64,000 nucleotides of DNA, taken from the NCBI RefSeq assembly GCF_007990775.1, contig NZ_BJXB01000009.1, forward strand, positions 124,001 through 188,000, written 5' to 3'. Below, one piece after another: positions 17,431 through 27,003 of the stretch. The notes below the pieces were generated by a model. It was not told the DNA's origin. It saw nothing but the letters and a program-made list of their open reading frames with translations, and ran no database searches. Position 1 is the stretch's first letter. Each line of letters starts with the position of its first letter. The position numbers were made by a program, and so were the translations under genes. Source of the stretch: Deinococcus cellulosilyticus NBRC 106333 = KACC 11606 (GTDB lineage Bacteria > Deinococcota > Deinococci > Deinococcales > Deinococcaceae).

Positions 17431-18708
17431 TCAGGCTGGCAACACCTTCACCAGCACAGCGCCATGTGCAGGGACTTCTGCCGAAATCTGGTTCGAATGC
17501 TCCGTGACTTGTGCACCCGTCCACAAATTGCTCACTGTCAAAGAAGCGTTCAGACCCATCAGAGTGCCATTCACCTGAATGATGTCAGGTTCCATCCCCG
17601 TGTTGAACAGGGCCAGATAGGTCTCCCCTGCCTCTCCTCTGGCCGTCCAGACCACCTGATCTCCCCTGCGGAAAAGCTGTCTGTTGCCTGTGGAGGTTCT
17701 GTGCATGTGCAGAACCTCCCTGTTGGTCAGCAAAGAGAGGGTGAATGGGTCCAGATCCCGCAATTCGCCACCAAACATCAAAGGGCTTTTGGCAATGCAC
17801 CACAGGGTCATCAGGGTCCTCTGTTCATCCTCAGAGAGGCGGCACATGCGGTCTGCCCCTCCCCCATCCACCGAGCGAATGCCAATGTGACCCAGAGGAA
17901 GCATGTCTGCATCAGGCCAGTGACCGGGACCTGCATGCTGGCTCCATTCATGACAGCGGTCAAACATCACCTGCACATGCTCCCAGTGGTCCCACAGGTC
18001 ATCGGTCATGCGCCACATGCTGGCATGGTGCTTGAGGTGTTCTGCGGCGTGCAGGGCTGCGGGGCCAGGAGAGAGGCTGAGAACCATCTCACGGCCACAA
18101 TGGTCGATGGCATTGCGGATCAGCTCCACTTCTGGCGCATGGTAGCCATAGAGCCTGGAGGCTGCAATGTCATCCACCTTCACAAAATCGACACCCCAAG
18201 AGGCATACAGTTCAAAAAGCGAGTTGTAATAGGCCTGGGCTCCCTCTTTTGAAGCATCCACACCGTACATGTCGGTGTTCCAGGGACAGATGGAATTGGG
18301 ATGGGCGATGTCCCGGGCCGTTGCAGACGTTCCTGAAATGGGGGTGTTGTGGTGCACCGCCTGCCTGGGAATCCCTCGCATGATGTGAATGCCAAACTTC
18401 AGGCCCAGGCTGTGCACGTACTCCGCCAGAGGCCTGAACCCCAGGCCTCCTGCAGCACTGGGAAACCGGTTGGCCGCAGGGATCAGGCGGGAGAATTCAT
18501 CCATTTCCAGCGGCACAAAGGGACGGTACTGCGAAGAATACGCTCCTGGTTCATACCACTGGATGTCCACAATGACGTACTCCCAGCCCAGGTCCCTGAG
18601 GTTCTGGGCCATGTATTCGGCATTGCCACGCACTTCAGCTTCTGTCACAGAAGCACCATAGCAATCCCAGCTGTTCCAGCCCATGGGTGGGGTTTGGGCA
18701 ACAGTCAT
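17431..18708 (-). CDS. GH27 alpha-galactosidase
   Basis: This encodes 425 residues. ATG 18708 forms an ATGA overlap with the epimerase stop; the longer frame to 18834 is antisense to that gene's own coding. The N terminus has the GH27 hallmark TPPMGWNSWDCYG. The nucleophile Asp is in DFVKVDDI and the acid/base Asp in WRMTDDLWD; GPGHWPDADML is also typical. A C-terminal beta domain follows. No signal peptide is present, so it should hydrolyse imported alpha-galactosides or beta-L-arabinopyranosides in the cytoplasm, since some GH27 members act on the latter. It is the last gene of its operon. Confidence 0.94.
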   Translation of the reverse strand: MTVAQTPPMGWNSWDCYGASVTEAEVRGNAEYMAQNLRDLGWEYVIVDIQWYEPGAYSSQYRPFVPLEMDEFSRLIPAANRFPSAAGGLGFRPLAEYVHSLGLKFGIHIMRGIPRQAVHHNTPISGTSATARDIAHPNSICPWNTDMYGVDASKEGAQAYYNSLFELYASWGVDFVKVDDIAASRLYGYHAPEVELIRNAIDHCGREMVLSLSPGPAALHAAEHLKHHASMWRMTDDLWDHWEHVQVMFDRCHEWSQHAGPGHWPDADMLPLGHIGIRSVDGGGADRMCRLSEDEQRTLMTLWCIAKSPLMFGGELRDLDPFTLSLLTNREVLHMHRTSTGNRQLFRRGDQVVWTARGEAGETYLALFNTGMEPDIIQVNGTLMGLNASLTVSNLWTGAQVTEHSNQISAEVPAHGAVLVKVLPA

Positions 18709-19802
18709 AGGTTCAGGGGCCTCACTTTGAAGGCGTAGATGGTCTTCGAGTGGAAAGCCTGACCAGGCCGTAAAACGGTGGAAGGGAACCGGGGTTTGTT
18801 CGGGCTGTCCGGGAAGTGCTGGGTTTCCAGACACACCCCCAGGTGCTTTTCGTACCTGCGACCATTTTTGCCGGTCACCGTGCCATCCAGAAAGTTTCCA
18901 GAGTACAGCTGAATTCCCGGCTCGGTCGTGAAGGTCTCCAGCACCCTTCCAGAAACCGGCTCGTACAGGGTGGCCGCATGCCTGAGTCCACTGTTCCGCA
19001 ACACAAAATTGTGGTCGTAGCCTCCGGCAGTGCGCAGGTGCACATCATCCATGTGGATGCGGGCTCCAATCGTTTGTGGGCTCCGGAAATCCAGAGCGGT
19101 GCCTTGCACTGAAAGCAAGTCTCCTGTGGGAATCAGGTTGCTGTCTGTGGGGGTGAACTGATCCGCATAAAGGGTCAACTCATGCCCCAGAATGTCGGTT
19201 TTTGCACTCCCCGAAAGGTTGAAAAAGCTGTGGTTGGTGAGGTTCAAGATGGTCGTCTGGTCCGTGCTGGCCTGGTAATCAATGTGCAGCTCATTCAGAT
19301 CCGTCAGGGTGTAGGTGACAGTCACCTGCAAATTGCCGGGGTAGCCCTCCTCACCATCAGGACTCAGGTGTTGCAGCCTGACCCCGACCCCTCGATCATC
19401 GACAAAGCCACTTCCAGACCAGAGGACCTGATCAAATCCTTTTGGTCCGCCATGCAGGGAATTCGGGCCATTGTTCTGGGCCAGACGGTAGGTCCTCCCT
19501 TCCAGATCGAATTGGCCTCCAGCAATGCGGTTGCCAAACCTGCCGATGGTGGCCCCGAAAAACTGGGCGGTGCTGCGGTCCAGATAAGGCTCCAGACTGT
19601 GGTGCCCCAGCACCACATCTTCAAACTTGCCCTGGCGGTCCGGGGTGCGCAGGGACACCAGCACTGCCCCAAACTCGGAAATCTGGGCGGTCAGGCCACT
19701 TGCGTTGCGCAGGGTGTAAAGGGAAACCTCTTCCCCTGAAGGCAGGTGTCCCCAGGGTTCACGGTGAACAGAAGGCGAAATGGGCTGGGTTCTTGTGGGC
19801 AT
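18705..19802 (-). CDS. galM: Aldose 1-epimerase (galactose mutarotase)
   Basis: This encodes 365 residues from ATG 19802, with AGGAG four bases upstream. It interconverts the alpha and beta anomers of aldoses in the cytoplasm. The catalytic His is in NLTNHSFFNL and the catalytic Glu in TEPGIQLYSGN; the early IGRFGNRIAGGQF is also typical of GalM. It is coupled to the GH27 alpha-galactosidase and follows the GH51 gene, so it probably equilibrates galactose or L-arabinose released by those enzymes. Confidence 0.93.
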   Translation of the reverse strand: MPTRTQPISPSVHREPWGHLPSGEEVSLYTLRNASGLTAQISEFGAVLVSLRTPDRQGKFEDVVLGHHSLEPYLDRSTAQFFGATIGRFGNRIAGGQFDLEGRTYRLAQNNGPNSLHGGPKGFDQVLWSGSGFVDDRGVGVRLQHLSPDGEEGYPGNLQVTVTYTLTDLNELHIDYQASTDQTTILNLTNHSFFNLSGSAKTDILGHELTLYADQFTPTDSNLIPTGDLLSVQGTALDFRSPQTIGARIHMDDVHLRTAGGYDHNFVLRNSGLRHAATLYEPVSGRVLETFTTEPGIQLYSGNFLDGTVTGKNGRRYEKHLGVCLETQHFPDSPNKPRFPSTVLRPGQAFHSKTIYAFKVRPLNL

Positions 19803-19869
19803 GACACTCCTTGAAGGGAAATGTGGGAAGGGCGAGTGCACCACCCGCCCTGAAAGGTTACAGCAGGGT

Positions 19870-21372
19870 TCATCTGGAGAAACGGAGGGTGGCCATGCTG
19901 TGCGGGGGCAGAGTCAGCTTCCAGGTGTTGTCCTCTTTGTACACGTCCAGAGGCTGCAATGAGATCCGTTCTGGCTGGTCATAAGTGTTGGTGGCGTCTG
20001 GCGCAGGGCCAGAGAGGAGCTGGGCAGACAGCAGGGTTTCAGGCAGGTCATACAGCATGATCTGGCTTTCTTCGCTGATGTGGCGGTTGATGAGGGTGAG
20101 GTTGGTGTTGCCGTCTTTCTGGCTGGCGGTGGCGGTCACACGGGGCATCTTGAAGACCCGATCTGTCTGAACCTCCACATGACAGCTGGTCGCCCCGATG
20201 TGGTGCTCGTGCAGCTTCAGGGCGTGGTAGGTGGGGGTCAGGAACATCTTCTCCCCTTCGGTCATGGCGACGCTTTGCAGGACATTCACAATCTGTGCCA
20301 GGTTGGCAAGACCCAGGATGTTCGCCTGTCTGTGGAAGCCCTCAAGGGCAATCCCCACGGAGAGGGCATCCCGCAGGGTGTTGGCCTGCTCGAAGTTGTT
20401 GGGGCGACTGTCATCATGAGGGCCAGGACCCCAGGGGCGGGTTTCTGGGTGCCACACCCCGTATTCATCCATGGCCACCTTGATGTTCTTGCGTCCTCTG
20501 ACGTATTTGTCGATGGTGCGTTTGGCCCGCACAATCGCTTCCTCGGTGGTGTCCGCCTCCGCCAGCAGGGTGTAATAATTCTCCTCCGAGAAACCTGTTT
20601 CTGCGCCCCCATCAATCCAGTAGGTGTGCACCGACAGGTGATCGATCAGGTCGATGTGGTCCTGGATGTGCTCCATGAAGATCTCGTTCCAGAAGGTCTC
20701 CATGTGGTCTGCACGGGCAGCGGCCACCTCATCGTTTCCGACAGCAACGAGTTCCACCGAGGGGTCCACATGCTTCATCATCACGCCATAACGCTTGAAT
20801 TCTGCAGCATAGGTCTTTGCATCGTAACGCCCACCGCAGTCCCAGCTTTCGTTGCCCACGCCCCAGAGTTTCACATCCCAGGGGTCTTTTCTGCCGTTCT
20901 TCTGGCGTTCACGGGTGACGGTGGTGTCTGCAGTGCCACTGGTGTATTCCAGCCAGTCACACATCTCCTGCACGCTGCCTGAGGCCATGTTTCCGGCCAG
21001 ATAGGCTTCAGATTGCAGCAGCTCACACAGGTCCATGAATTCATGGGTGCCCAGTTCGTTGGTGTCCGTCACGCGGGTGCCGCAGGAGATGCCCAGCCTG
21101 GGGGTGCGCTGCCCGATGCCATCTCTCCAGTGGTAGTGGTCTGCGTAACACCCCCCGGGCCAGCGGATCATGGGAACAGGCATCTGCTGCAGGGCAGACA
21201 CCAGATCATTCCTCCAGCCCCTGGTGTTGGGAATGCTGGACGAAGGCCCAACCCAGAGGCCGTCATAACAGCAGCGGGCAAGGTGTTCTGCGAAGTGGCC
21301 ATAGAAACGTGGAGAGATCAGGCCAATGGGGGTGGTGATTTTCAGGTGGGTGGTGTTGGTTGGTGTTGTCAT
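19870..21372 (-). CDS. GH51 alpha-L-arabinofuranosidase
   Basis: This encodes 500 residues without a signal peptide, so it is intracellular. The acid/base Glu is in GVGNESWDCGG and the nucleophile Glu in VAMDEYGVW; IRWPGGCYADHYHW near residue 75 is a GH51 hallmark. It removes terminal alpha-L-arabinofuranosyl units from imported arabino-oligosaccharides. The Shine-Dalgarno sequence is weak. It differs clearly from the second GH51 at 29064 (WCLGNEMDG), so the two probably split substrates. It lies in the transcription unit that starts with the GH43-CBM13 gene. Confidence 0.94.
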   Translation of the reverse strand: MTTPTNTTHLKITTPIGLISPRFYGHFAEHLARCCYDGLWVGPSSSIPNTRGWRNDLVSALQQMPVPMIRWPGGCYADHYHWRDGIGQRTPRLGISCGTRVTDTNELGTHEFMDLCELLQSEAYLAGNMASGSVQEMCDWLEYTSGTADTTVTRERQKNGRKDPWDVKLWGVGNESWDCGGRYDAKTYAAEFKRYGVMMKHVDPSVELVAVGNDEVAAARADHMETFWNEIFMEHIQDHIDLIDHLSVHTYWIDGGAETGFSEENYYTLLAEADTTEEAIVRAKRTIDKYVRGRKNIKVAMDEYGVWHPETRPWGPGPHDDSRPNNFEQANTLRDALSVGIALEGFHRQANILGLANLAQIVNVLQSVAMTEGEKMFLTPTYHALKLHEHHIGATSCHVEVQTDRVFKMPRVTATASQKDGNTNLTLINRHISEESQIMLYDLPETLLSAQLLSGPAPDATNTYDQPERISLQPLDVYKEDNTWKLTLPPHSMATLRFSR

Positions 21373-21407
21373 GGGTGGGGGTCTTTCTGGGGATGGTTCT
21401 TCAAGAG

Positions 21408-21483
21408 CAGAAGGCTGAAGGCTTTTTCTGCTGGCAAGAGCTTCTGCTTTATAGGCCTTCTGCTTTATGCCTTCAGCCTTCTG
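21408..21483. repeat. Deinococcus-type intergenic repeat with 15-bp inverted ends
   Basis: CAGAAGGCTGAAGGC and its exact complement enclose 46 bases that also contain partial copies such as GCCTTCTGCTTTATG. It fills the gap between the GH43 and GH51 genes. Confidence 0.6.
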
Positions 21484-21490
21484 CCGTCAT

Positions 21491-22942
21491 TTACTTCACA
21501 ACTTCAAATTTCCAGTTCTGCGCGGGGTGGTTGTTGGGAACCCAGGTCCGCACGTCCGTGCCAGGGTTGCCGCCAGCGAACACGCTGTCCACGGCCAGGA
21601 AGGTCTGTTCTCCGACCAGACGGACGTAACCCAGGCCCATTTCATCCACAGACCAGTTCTGGGCGAAGAGGTCATTGCAGGTCCAGACGTCGATGTTGGT
21701 GCCAGGGTTGGCGTTGCCCCCTTCGAGATCAAGGCACAGGTCCTTTTTGCCGACCATGCTGCGCAACCTGAAATACCCTTCCTTGATGCTTTCCAGCTTC
21801 CACTGTTGCTGTGCTTTGCCATTGCAGGTCCACTGGATCACATCGGTGCCAGGTTCGGTTTTGCCGTCTTTGACATCCAGACACAGGTTGTTCACCTGGT
21901 TTTTGATGGTGTAGACCGTTCCTGCTTTGAGGTCATATCCCGTGCCCCGCTCTTCGAAATAGGGCCAGCCGTTTTTCCAGTCCATTTTACGGATCTGCAT
22001 TCTGGGATTTCCAGCGTAGCTGCTGTCATAGTAATGGTAAATGAGGTAATCATTCTGCCCTTCGGAGAAGACATCCTGCCCCCCAGGGGCTTTCTGGTTG
22101 CCATAGGTGTTCAGGATGATGGTTCCACCTCCATCTTTGAGGTCCAGCCCCTTCTGATCGAGGTAGGGTCCTTTGATGTCTTTTGAGCGCCCTACAGCAA
22201 TTTTATAGGTGCTGTTCAGGCCCTGGCAGCAGAAATCCCAGGACATGAAGAGGTAATAATACTCGCCCTTTTTCAGAATCGCGGGGGCTTCCACCGGGTT
22301 GAATTCGGTCCTGGGACGTTTTGCCAGCGTCACAATTTCACCCTGGGGCGTTTTGGGGTCTTTGAGCTCGGTCAGTTTCAGGCCACTGGAGAAAGATCCG
22401 AAAGACATGTACCACTTGCCACCTTCAATGAAGACATCAGGATCAATGGCGCTGTAGTCCACCTCTCCAGCTTTGGAGGTGAGCACCACCCCGAGGTCCG
22501 TCCAGGTGTCGGTCTTGCAGGGGTCGGTGCTGCTTGCAACCCCGATGGCAGAATTGTTGGTCCCGAACCTGGAAACCGCATAGTACAGGTAGTACTTCTG
22601 GGAGGCTGCGTCGTAGATCACGTCTGGTGCCCACACGTTGCCCGTGTTGTAGGCTTTGGTGATTTCAGGCGCTGGAATCTCACCTGTGGTCACCCAGGGA
22701 CCTTCTGGGCCACCCTGGGAGACATGCACCAGAATTCCACCAGGGTTGGTGTTTTCACGGCCAATGCCTGTGGAGAACGAGCAGTAGGTGTTCCCGGCTT
22801 TGATCAGGGTGGGGTCATGGGCACCGAGGTCACCGGACATGTTCAGCAAAGACTGGGGCTGCTCAGGTGGGTTCACAGGAACCTGCACGTTGGAGCAGGC
22901 CACCAGGGACAGGGCCATCAGGATGGGGAAACACTGTTTCAT
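21491..22942 (-). CDS. Secreted GH43 arabinanase lipoprotein with CBM13 lectin domain
   Basis: This encodes 483 residues. The N terminus has a lipobox (LSLVAC), so the protein is probably lipid-anchored outside the membrane. The GH43 five-bladed propeller (about 30-320) has its three acids in GAHDPTLIK, SAIDPDVF and VEAPAIL, as in endo-1,5-alpha-L-arabinanases. A ricin-type beta-trefoil (about 325-483) follows, with repeated QW-type units (QQQWKLE, AQNWSVD, AQNWKFE). It should cut arabinan at the cell surface while the lectin domain holds the polymer. AAGGAGG precedes the ATG. Confidence 0.93.
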   Translation of the reverse strand: MKQCFPILMALSLVACSNVQVPVNPPEQPQSLLNMSGDLGAHDPTLIKAGNTYCSFSTGIGRENTNPGGILVHVSQGGPEGPWVTTGEIPAPEITKAYNTGNVWAPDVIYDAASQKYYLYYAVSRFGTNNSAIGVASSTDPCKTDTWTDLGVVLTSKAGEVDYSAIDPDVFIEGGKWYMSFGSFSSGLKLTELKDPKTPQGEIVTLAKRPRTEFNPVEAPAILKKGEYYYLFMSWDFCCQGLNSTYKIAVGRSKDIKGPYLDQKGLDLKDGGGTIILNTYGNQKAPGGQDVFSEGQNDYLIYHYYDSSYAGNPRMQIRKMDWKNGWPYFEERGTGYDLKAGTVYTIKNQVNNLCLDVKDGKTEPGTDVIQWTCNGKAQQQWKLESIKEGYFRLRSMVGKKDLCLDLEGGNANPGTNIDVWTCNDLFAQNWSVDEMGLGYVRLVGEQTFLAVDSVFAGGNPGTDVRTWVPNNHPAQNWKFEVVK

Positions 22943-23050
22943 TCAAACCTCCTTGAGAAAAAGCCACACTTGACCCACCACGACGGATGTTGTGGAGTTG
23001 CAATGACGCTCAGGTTGTGGGGAGGGGTGTGAATGCAGAAAGCATGGGTG

Positions 23051-23080
23051 ACCCTACAGCATTTCTGCCGCTGCTGTCAG
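23051..23080 (-). promoter_or_regulatory. Promoter of the GH43-GH51-galM-GH27 operon
   Basis: CTGACA (23075-23080), 18-base spacer, TAGGGT (23051-23056), upstream of the gene starting at 22942. No copy of the LacI-type operator was found here. Confidence 0.55.
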
Positions 23081-23096
23081 GGACTCATTGAAACAA

Positions 23097-23134
23097 GGTG
23101 AGGCACCGGTGTTCAGAACCTTCTGTGCCCCACC
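23097..23134 (-). terminator. Terminator of the arabinan operon
   Basis: GGTGGGGCAC pairs with GTGCCTCACC on the minus strand (one G-T pair) and is followed by TTGTTT. It lies just after the araA stop. Confidence 0.65.
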
Positions 23135-23149
23135 TCAGGCTTCACAACT

Positions 23150-24649
23150 TCAGACGCGCAGGCCCTGACCGAGGGCGTAGTAGAGGTCAGAGAATTTGAG
23201 GTCCTGCTTCAGGTCGCGCAGTTTCGTGTCTGCGTCAATGACCACCAGTTCCACACCCGCAATGGCCGCAAAATCTTCGATGTGCTCACTGGTCAGGGTG
23301 TAAGAGTACACCGTGTGGTGTGCCCCACCCGCATAAATCCACGCAGCACACGCCGTCTTGAAGTCGGGCTTGCATTCCCAGACGGCACGGGCCACGGGCA
23401 GGTTCGGGAGCTCAGGATGCTCCACTGCGGTCACTTCGTTGACGATCAGGCGGAAACGGCTTCCCAGGTCCACCAGGGACACATTGATGGCCTCTCCTTT
23501 CTGCGAATCGAACACCAGACGCACCGGATCTTCCTTCCCACCAATGCCCAGCGGGTGGATTTCCACTCTGGGTTTGCTTTCTGCAATGGTGGGGCACACT
23601 TCCAGCATGTGGGAACCCAGCACTTGATGTTTTCCGGGTTCCAGGTGGTAGGTGTAATCTTCCATGAAACTGGTGGCTTTGTTGCCGGACATGGTTTTCA
23701 GGGCAGAGAGCAGGACAGCAGTCTTCCAGTCCCCTTCACCAGCGAAACCATAGCCTTTGGCCATCAGTCTCTGGACGGCCATGCCAGGGAGTTGTTTCAG
23801 GCCATGCAGGTCCTCGAAGGTTGTGGTGAAGCCCTTGAAACCCCCATCGACGAGAAACTTCTCAATTCCCAGTTCCAGACGGGCAGAGTAACGCAGGGAA
23901 TCGTGACGCTCTCCGCCTTTTTTCAGTTCTGGAGCCACATCATAGAGTTCTTCGTATTCTGCGACCAGACGGTCAATTTCTGCGTCACTGATGGCATCCA
24001 CGACCTGGACCAGATCGCCGACGCCGTAAGTGTTCACCGAGAAACCAAAGCGCATTTCTGCTGCAACTTTGTCCCCTTCAGTGACGGCCACAAAACGCAT
24101 GTTGTCCCCGAAGCGGCAGAACTTTGCTCCCTGCAGGTCATGCCACGCGTGAGCAGCACTGGCCCACACACCCAGACGCTGCTGCACTTCCACGTCGCTG
24201 TAATGCCCAACCACCACTTTGCGTTCCAGACGCATTCGGGTGTGGATGAAACCCGCTTCGCGGTCCCCGTGGGCGGCCTGGTTCAGGTTCATGAAGTCCA
24301 TGTCGATGCTGTCCCAGGGCAGGTCCCGATTGAACTGGGTGTGCAGGTGCAAGAAGGGCTTTTTCAGCTGACTCAGGCCCCCAATCCACATCTTGCTGGG
24401 AGAGAAGGTGTGCATCCACAGCACCACCCCTGCACATTCGGTTGAGGAGTTGGCTTCGATGCAAAACGCCCTGATGTCATCCGGGGTGGTCAGCACCCCT
24501 TTGAATTCGATCTCCAGTGGAATGTGCTCACTGGCATCCAGGGCGGACACCAGTTCACGGGAGTTGACATCGACTTGCTTGAGGGTTTCCGGGCCGTAGA
24601 GGTGCTGGGAACCGGTGACGAACCAGAGTTTCGGGGTGGCGTTGGTCAT
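23150..24649 (-). CDS. araA: L-arabinose isomerase
   Basis: This encodes 499 residues from ATG 24649, preceded by AAGGA; the longer frame upstream overlaps araD. It converts L-arabinose to L-ribulose in the cytoplasm. The N terminus KLWFVTGSQHLYG is characteristic of AraA, as are WMHTFSPSKMWI, HGDREAGFI and the C-terminal GGAHHTVYSY. Metal-binding Glu and His residues lie in DFMNLNQAAHGDRE and in the EVCPTIAE region. It begins 10 bases after araD and is the last gene of the arabinan operon. Confidence 0.98.
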   Translation of the reverse strand: MTNATPKLWFVTGSQHLYGPETLKQVDVNSRELVSALDASEHIPLEIEFKGVLTTPDDIRAFCIEANSSTECAGVVLWMHTFSPSKMWIGGLSQLKKPFLHLHTQFNRDLPWDSIDMDFMNLNQAAHGDREAGFIHTRMRLERKVVVGHYSDVEVQQRLGVWASAAHAWHDLQGAKFCRFGDNMRFVAVTEGDKVAAEMRFGFSVNTYGVGDLVQVVDAISDAEIDRLVAEYEELYDVAPELKKGGERHDSLRYSARLELGIEKFLVDGGFKGFTTTFEDLHGLKQLPGMAVQRLMAKGYGFAGEGDWKTAVLLSALKTMSGNKATSFMEDYTYHLEPGKHQVLGSHMLEVCPTIAESKPRVEIHPLGIGGKEDPVRLVFDSQKGEAINVSLVDLGSRFRLIVNEVTAVEHPELPNLPVARAVWECKPDFKTACAAWIYAGGAHHTVYSYTLTSEHIEDFAAIAGVELVVIDADTKLRDLKQDLKFSDLYYALGQGLRV

Positions 24650-24659
24650 GAAGTTTTCC

Positions 24660-25313
24660 TTATTTCTGTCCGTACACATGGGTGTAACGGTCGTAGAGTT
24701 TGTCGATGTCCTGTTGCTCCAGTTTTTCTGGATTGCCCAGCTGGTAGGCAAGGTGCACGGTTTTCGCGACATCCTCGCACATCACGGCGGCTTTCAGGGC
24801 CTTCTTGATGGATTCTCCGATGGTGAAGACCCCGTGGTTCTTGAGAATCACCGCAGGGGAACGGTGCCCGGTCAGGGTTTTCACCACTTCCTTGCCGATC
24901 TCTTCTCCACCGATCAGGGCGAAACCACCACAGGGGATGGGACCTCCGAATTCATCCGCCATTGCAGTGAGAATGCAGGGAATTTCCCGGTTGTTGGCTG
25001 CCCATGCGGTGGCATACGCACTGTGGGTGTGGATGATGCTTCTCACATGGGGCATGTGGCGGTAGATGTAGGCATGGGTCGCTGTATCACTGGAGGGCTT
25101 GTATTTGCCTTCCACGACTTTGCCGTCCAGATCAAGCACCACCATGCTTTCAGGGGTCAGTTCCTCAAACATCAACCCCGAGGGCTTGATGACCATGAGG
25201 CCTGATTCGTCGTCCAGAACACTGATGTTTCCGCTGGTCCAGGTGACCAGGCCCTGTCTGGGCAGTTCCAGGTGTTGTTTGCACAGTTCTTCACGCAAGT
25301 GTGGGAGCAGCAT
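24660..25313 (-). CDS. araD: L-ribulose-5-phosphate 4-epimerase
   Basis: This encodes 217 residues of the class II aldolase/epimerase family. It converts L-ribulose 5-phosphate to D-xylulose 5-phosphate, which enters the pentose phosphate pathway. Zinc ligands appear in SIIHTHSAYATAWA, with further motifs in TSGNISV and ILKNHGVFTIG. Its start overlaps the end of araB by 23 bases with GAGGAGG six bases upstream, so the two are coupled. Gene order is araB-araD-araA in the direction of transcription. Confidence 0.97.
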   Translation of the reverse strand: MLLPHLREELCKQHLELPRQGLVTWTSGNISVLDDESGLMVIKPSGLMFEELTPESMVVLDLDGKVVEGKYKPSSDTATHAYIYRHMPHVRSIIHTHSAYATAWAANNREIPCILTAMADEFGGPIPCGGFALIGGEEIGKEVVKTLTGHRSPAVILKNHGVFTIGESIKKALKAAVMCEDVAKTVHLAYQLGNPEKLEQQDIDKLYDRYTHVYGQK

Positions 25314-27003
25314 GGGCCACCTCCTCGGGTTCAGTGGGTTCAGAGTCTTCGGTCTGGGAGAGCTTTTTCAGGCGCTTCATCACGTTGTTGAGGCCACGCC
25401 CGAAGTGATCATGCAGGGTGATGTATTCCTTGTAGAGTTCCCGGTAGACCCTGACGTTTTCTGGATTGGGAATGTACACGTTCTTCTCCAGGCGACCCAT
25501 CACTTTGGCTGCAGCCCGGATGTCCTCGTACAGTCCTGCAGCCACGGCAGCGTGAATGGCGCTCCCGAGGGCAGGGCCCTGTTCACTGGTCACGATGCTG
25601 AGCGGAAGCTCGGTCACGTCGGCATAAATCTGCATCAGCATTTTGTTCTTCTTCAGGCCACCCGCGATGATCAGTTCGGTGACGGGGACCCCGTGCTGTC
25701 TGAAATTGTCGATGATCGCTCTGGTCCCGTAAGCCGTCGCTTCAATCAGGGCCCGGTAAATGTCCGGAGCACGGGTGTGCAGGGTCAGACCCAGAATCAA
25801 CCCAGAAAGGTTGGCATCCACGAGGTTGCTGCGGTTGCCGTTGAGCCAGTCCAGTGCGATCAGGCCGTGCTCGCCAGGTTTTTGCTGGGCGGCTTCTCTC
25901 TCCAGAATCTGGTGAACGCTCACATGCTCGACCTGAGCCTGCTCATGGTAACTCGCTGGGACCGCATGCTTCACAAACCAGCCGAAGATGTCCCCCACAC
26001 CGGACTGTCCAGCTTCATAGCCGTAAAGACCGGGGATGATGCCCCCATCGACCACCCCACACATGCCAGGGACCTCTTTAAGTTTGTCTCCAAGCAGCAT
26101 GTGACAGGTGCTGGTGCCCATGATCGCCACCATCTGGCCGGGCTCGGTGACGGTGGCTGCAGGAACTGCAACGTGTGCATCCACGTTGGCCACAGCTACA
26201 GCGATGCCCTCTTTCAGGCCAGTCCACTGTGCAGCCTGAGCAGAGAGTGTGCCTGCTTTTCCTCCCAGTGGAGAGAGTTCCGTGAGCATCTTCTCTGAAA
26301 CCACATCCGCAAACTCAGGGTTGAGGGCAGCAAAATACTCTCTGGAGGGGAAGTGTCCATCCTGGTACATGGCCTTGTAACCTGCAGTGCAAGTGTTGCG
26401 GGTTTCCACCCCGGTAAGCTGCCAGACCACCCAGTCTGCAGCCTCAATCAGTCGATCTGCTGCTTCATACACTTCTGGGGCCTCTTCCAGGATCTGCAGG
26501 GCTTTGGCGAAGAACCATTCGCTGCTGATCTTGAAGCCGTATCTGGGCAGCCATTTTTCGCCCATGCGTGCGGCGGTTTCATTGATGCGGTCTGCGTGCG
26601 GCTGGGCAGCGTGGTGCTTCCAGAGTTTCACGAAAGCATGTTTCTCGCTTTTCAGTTCTGGAAGAAAGCACAGAGGGGTACCCTCCTGGGTGGTGGGGAG
26701 CATGGTGCAGGCGGTGAAATCAATCCCGATGCCCACCACATCTTCTGCGTTCACACCACTGAGTTTCAGGGCTTCTGGAACGGCTTTTCTGAGCACTTCC
26801 AGATAATCGTCGGGGTGCTGGAGGGCCCAGTCTGCGGGGAGGTCTTCCCCAGTGGGCAGCTGGTGATCGATCACACCGTGCGGATAAGGGGTGACTGCAG
26901 AGGCCATTTCCTGACCGTCCCGCACCCGAACCACCACAGCGCGGCCAGATTCGGTGCCATAATCCACACCAATGGTGTACAACTCTTTCAAAGGGTCGCT
27001 CAT
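25291..27003 (-). CDS. araB: Ribulokinase
   Basis: This encodes 570 residues of the FGGY kinase family. It phosphorylates L-ribulose with ATP. The phosphate-binding N terminus is TIGVDYGTESGRAVVV, and GIGIDFTACTMLP and IAGGLKKNKMLMQIYADV are typical of AraB. The end carries an acidic/Pro-rich tail (about 550-570), and its last codons overlap the araD ribosome-binding site. The start overlaps the dehydrogenase stop as ATGA. Confidence 0.98.
   Translation of the reverse strand: MSDPLKELYTIGVDYGTESGRAVVVRVRDGQEMASAVTPYPHGVIDHQLPTGEDLPADWALQHPDDYLEVLRKAVPEALKLSGVNAEDVVGIGIDFTACTMLPTTQEGTPLCFLPELKSEKHAFVKLWKHHAAQPHADRINETAARMGEKWLPRYGFKISSEWFFAKALQILEEAPEVYEAADRLIEAADWVVWQLTGVETRNTCTAGYKAMYQDGHFPSREYFAALNPEFADVVSEKMLTELSPLGGKAGTLSAQAAQWTGLKEGIAVAVANVDAHVAVPAATVTEPGQMVAIMGTSTCHMLLGDKLKEVPGMCGVVDGGIIPGLYGYEAGQSGVGDIFGWFVKHAVPASYHEQAQVEHVSVHQILEREAAQQKPGEHGLIALDWLNGNRSNLVDANLSGLILGLTLHTRAPDIYRALIEATAYGTRAIIDNFRQHGVPVTELIIAGGLKKNKMLMQIYADVTELPLSIVTSEQGPALGSAIHAAVAAGLYEDIRAAAKVMGRLEKNVYIPNPENVRVYRELYKEYITLHDHFGRGLNNVMKRLKKLSQTEDSEPTEPEEVAHAAPTLA

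Noticed and set aside
17480..17510. A GGTTCGAAT sequence resembling a tRNA T-arm
   Set aside because: It lies inside the GH27 coding region and no cloverleaf can be built around it.
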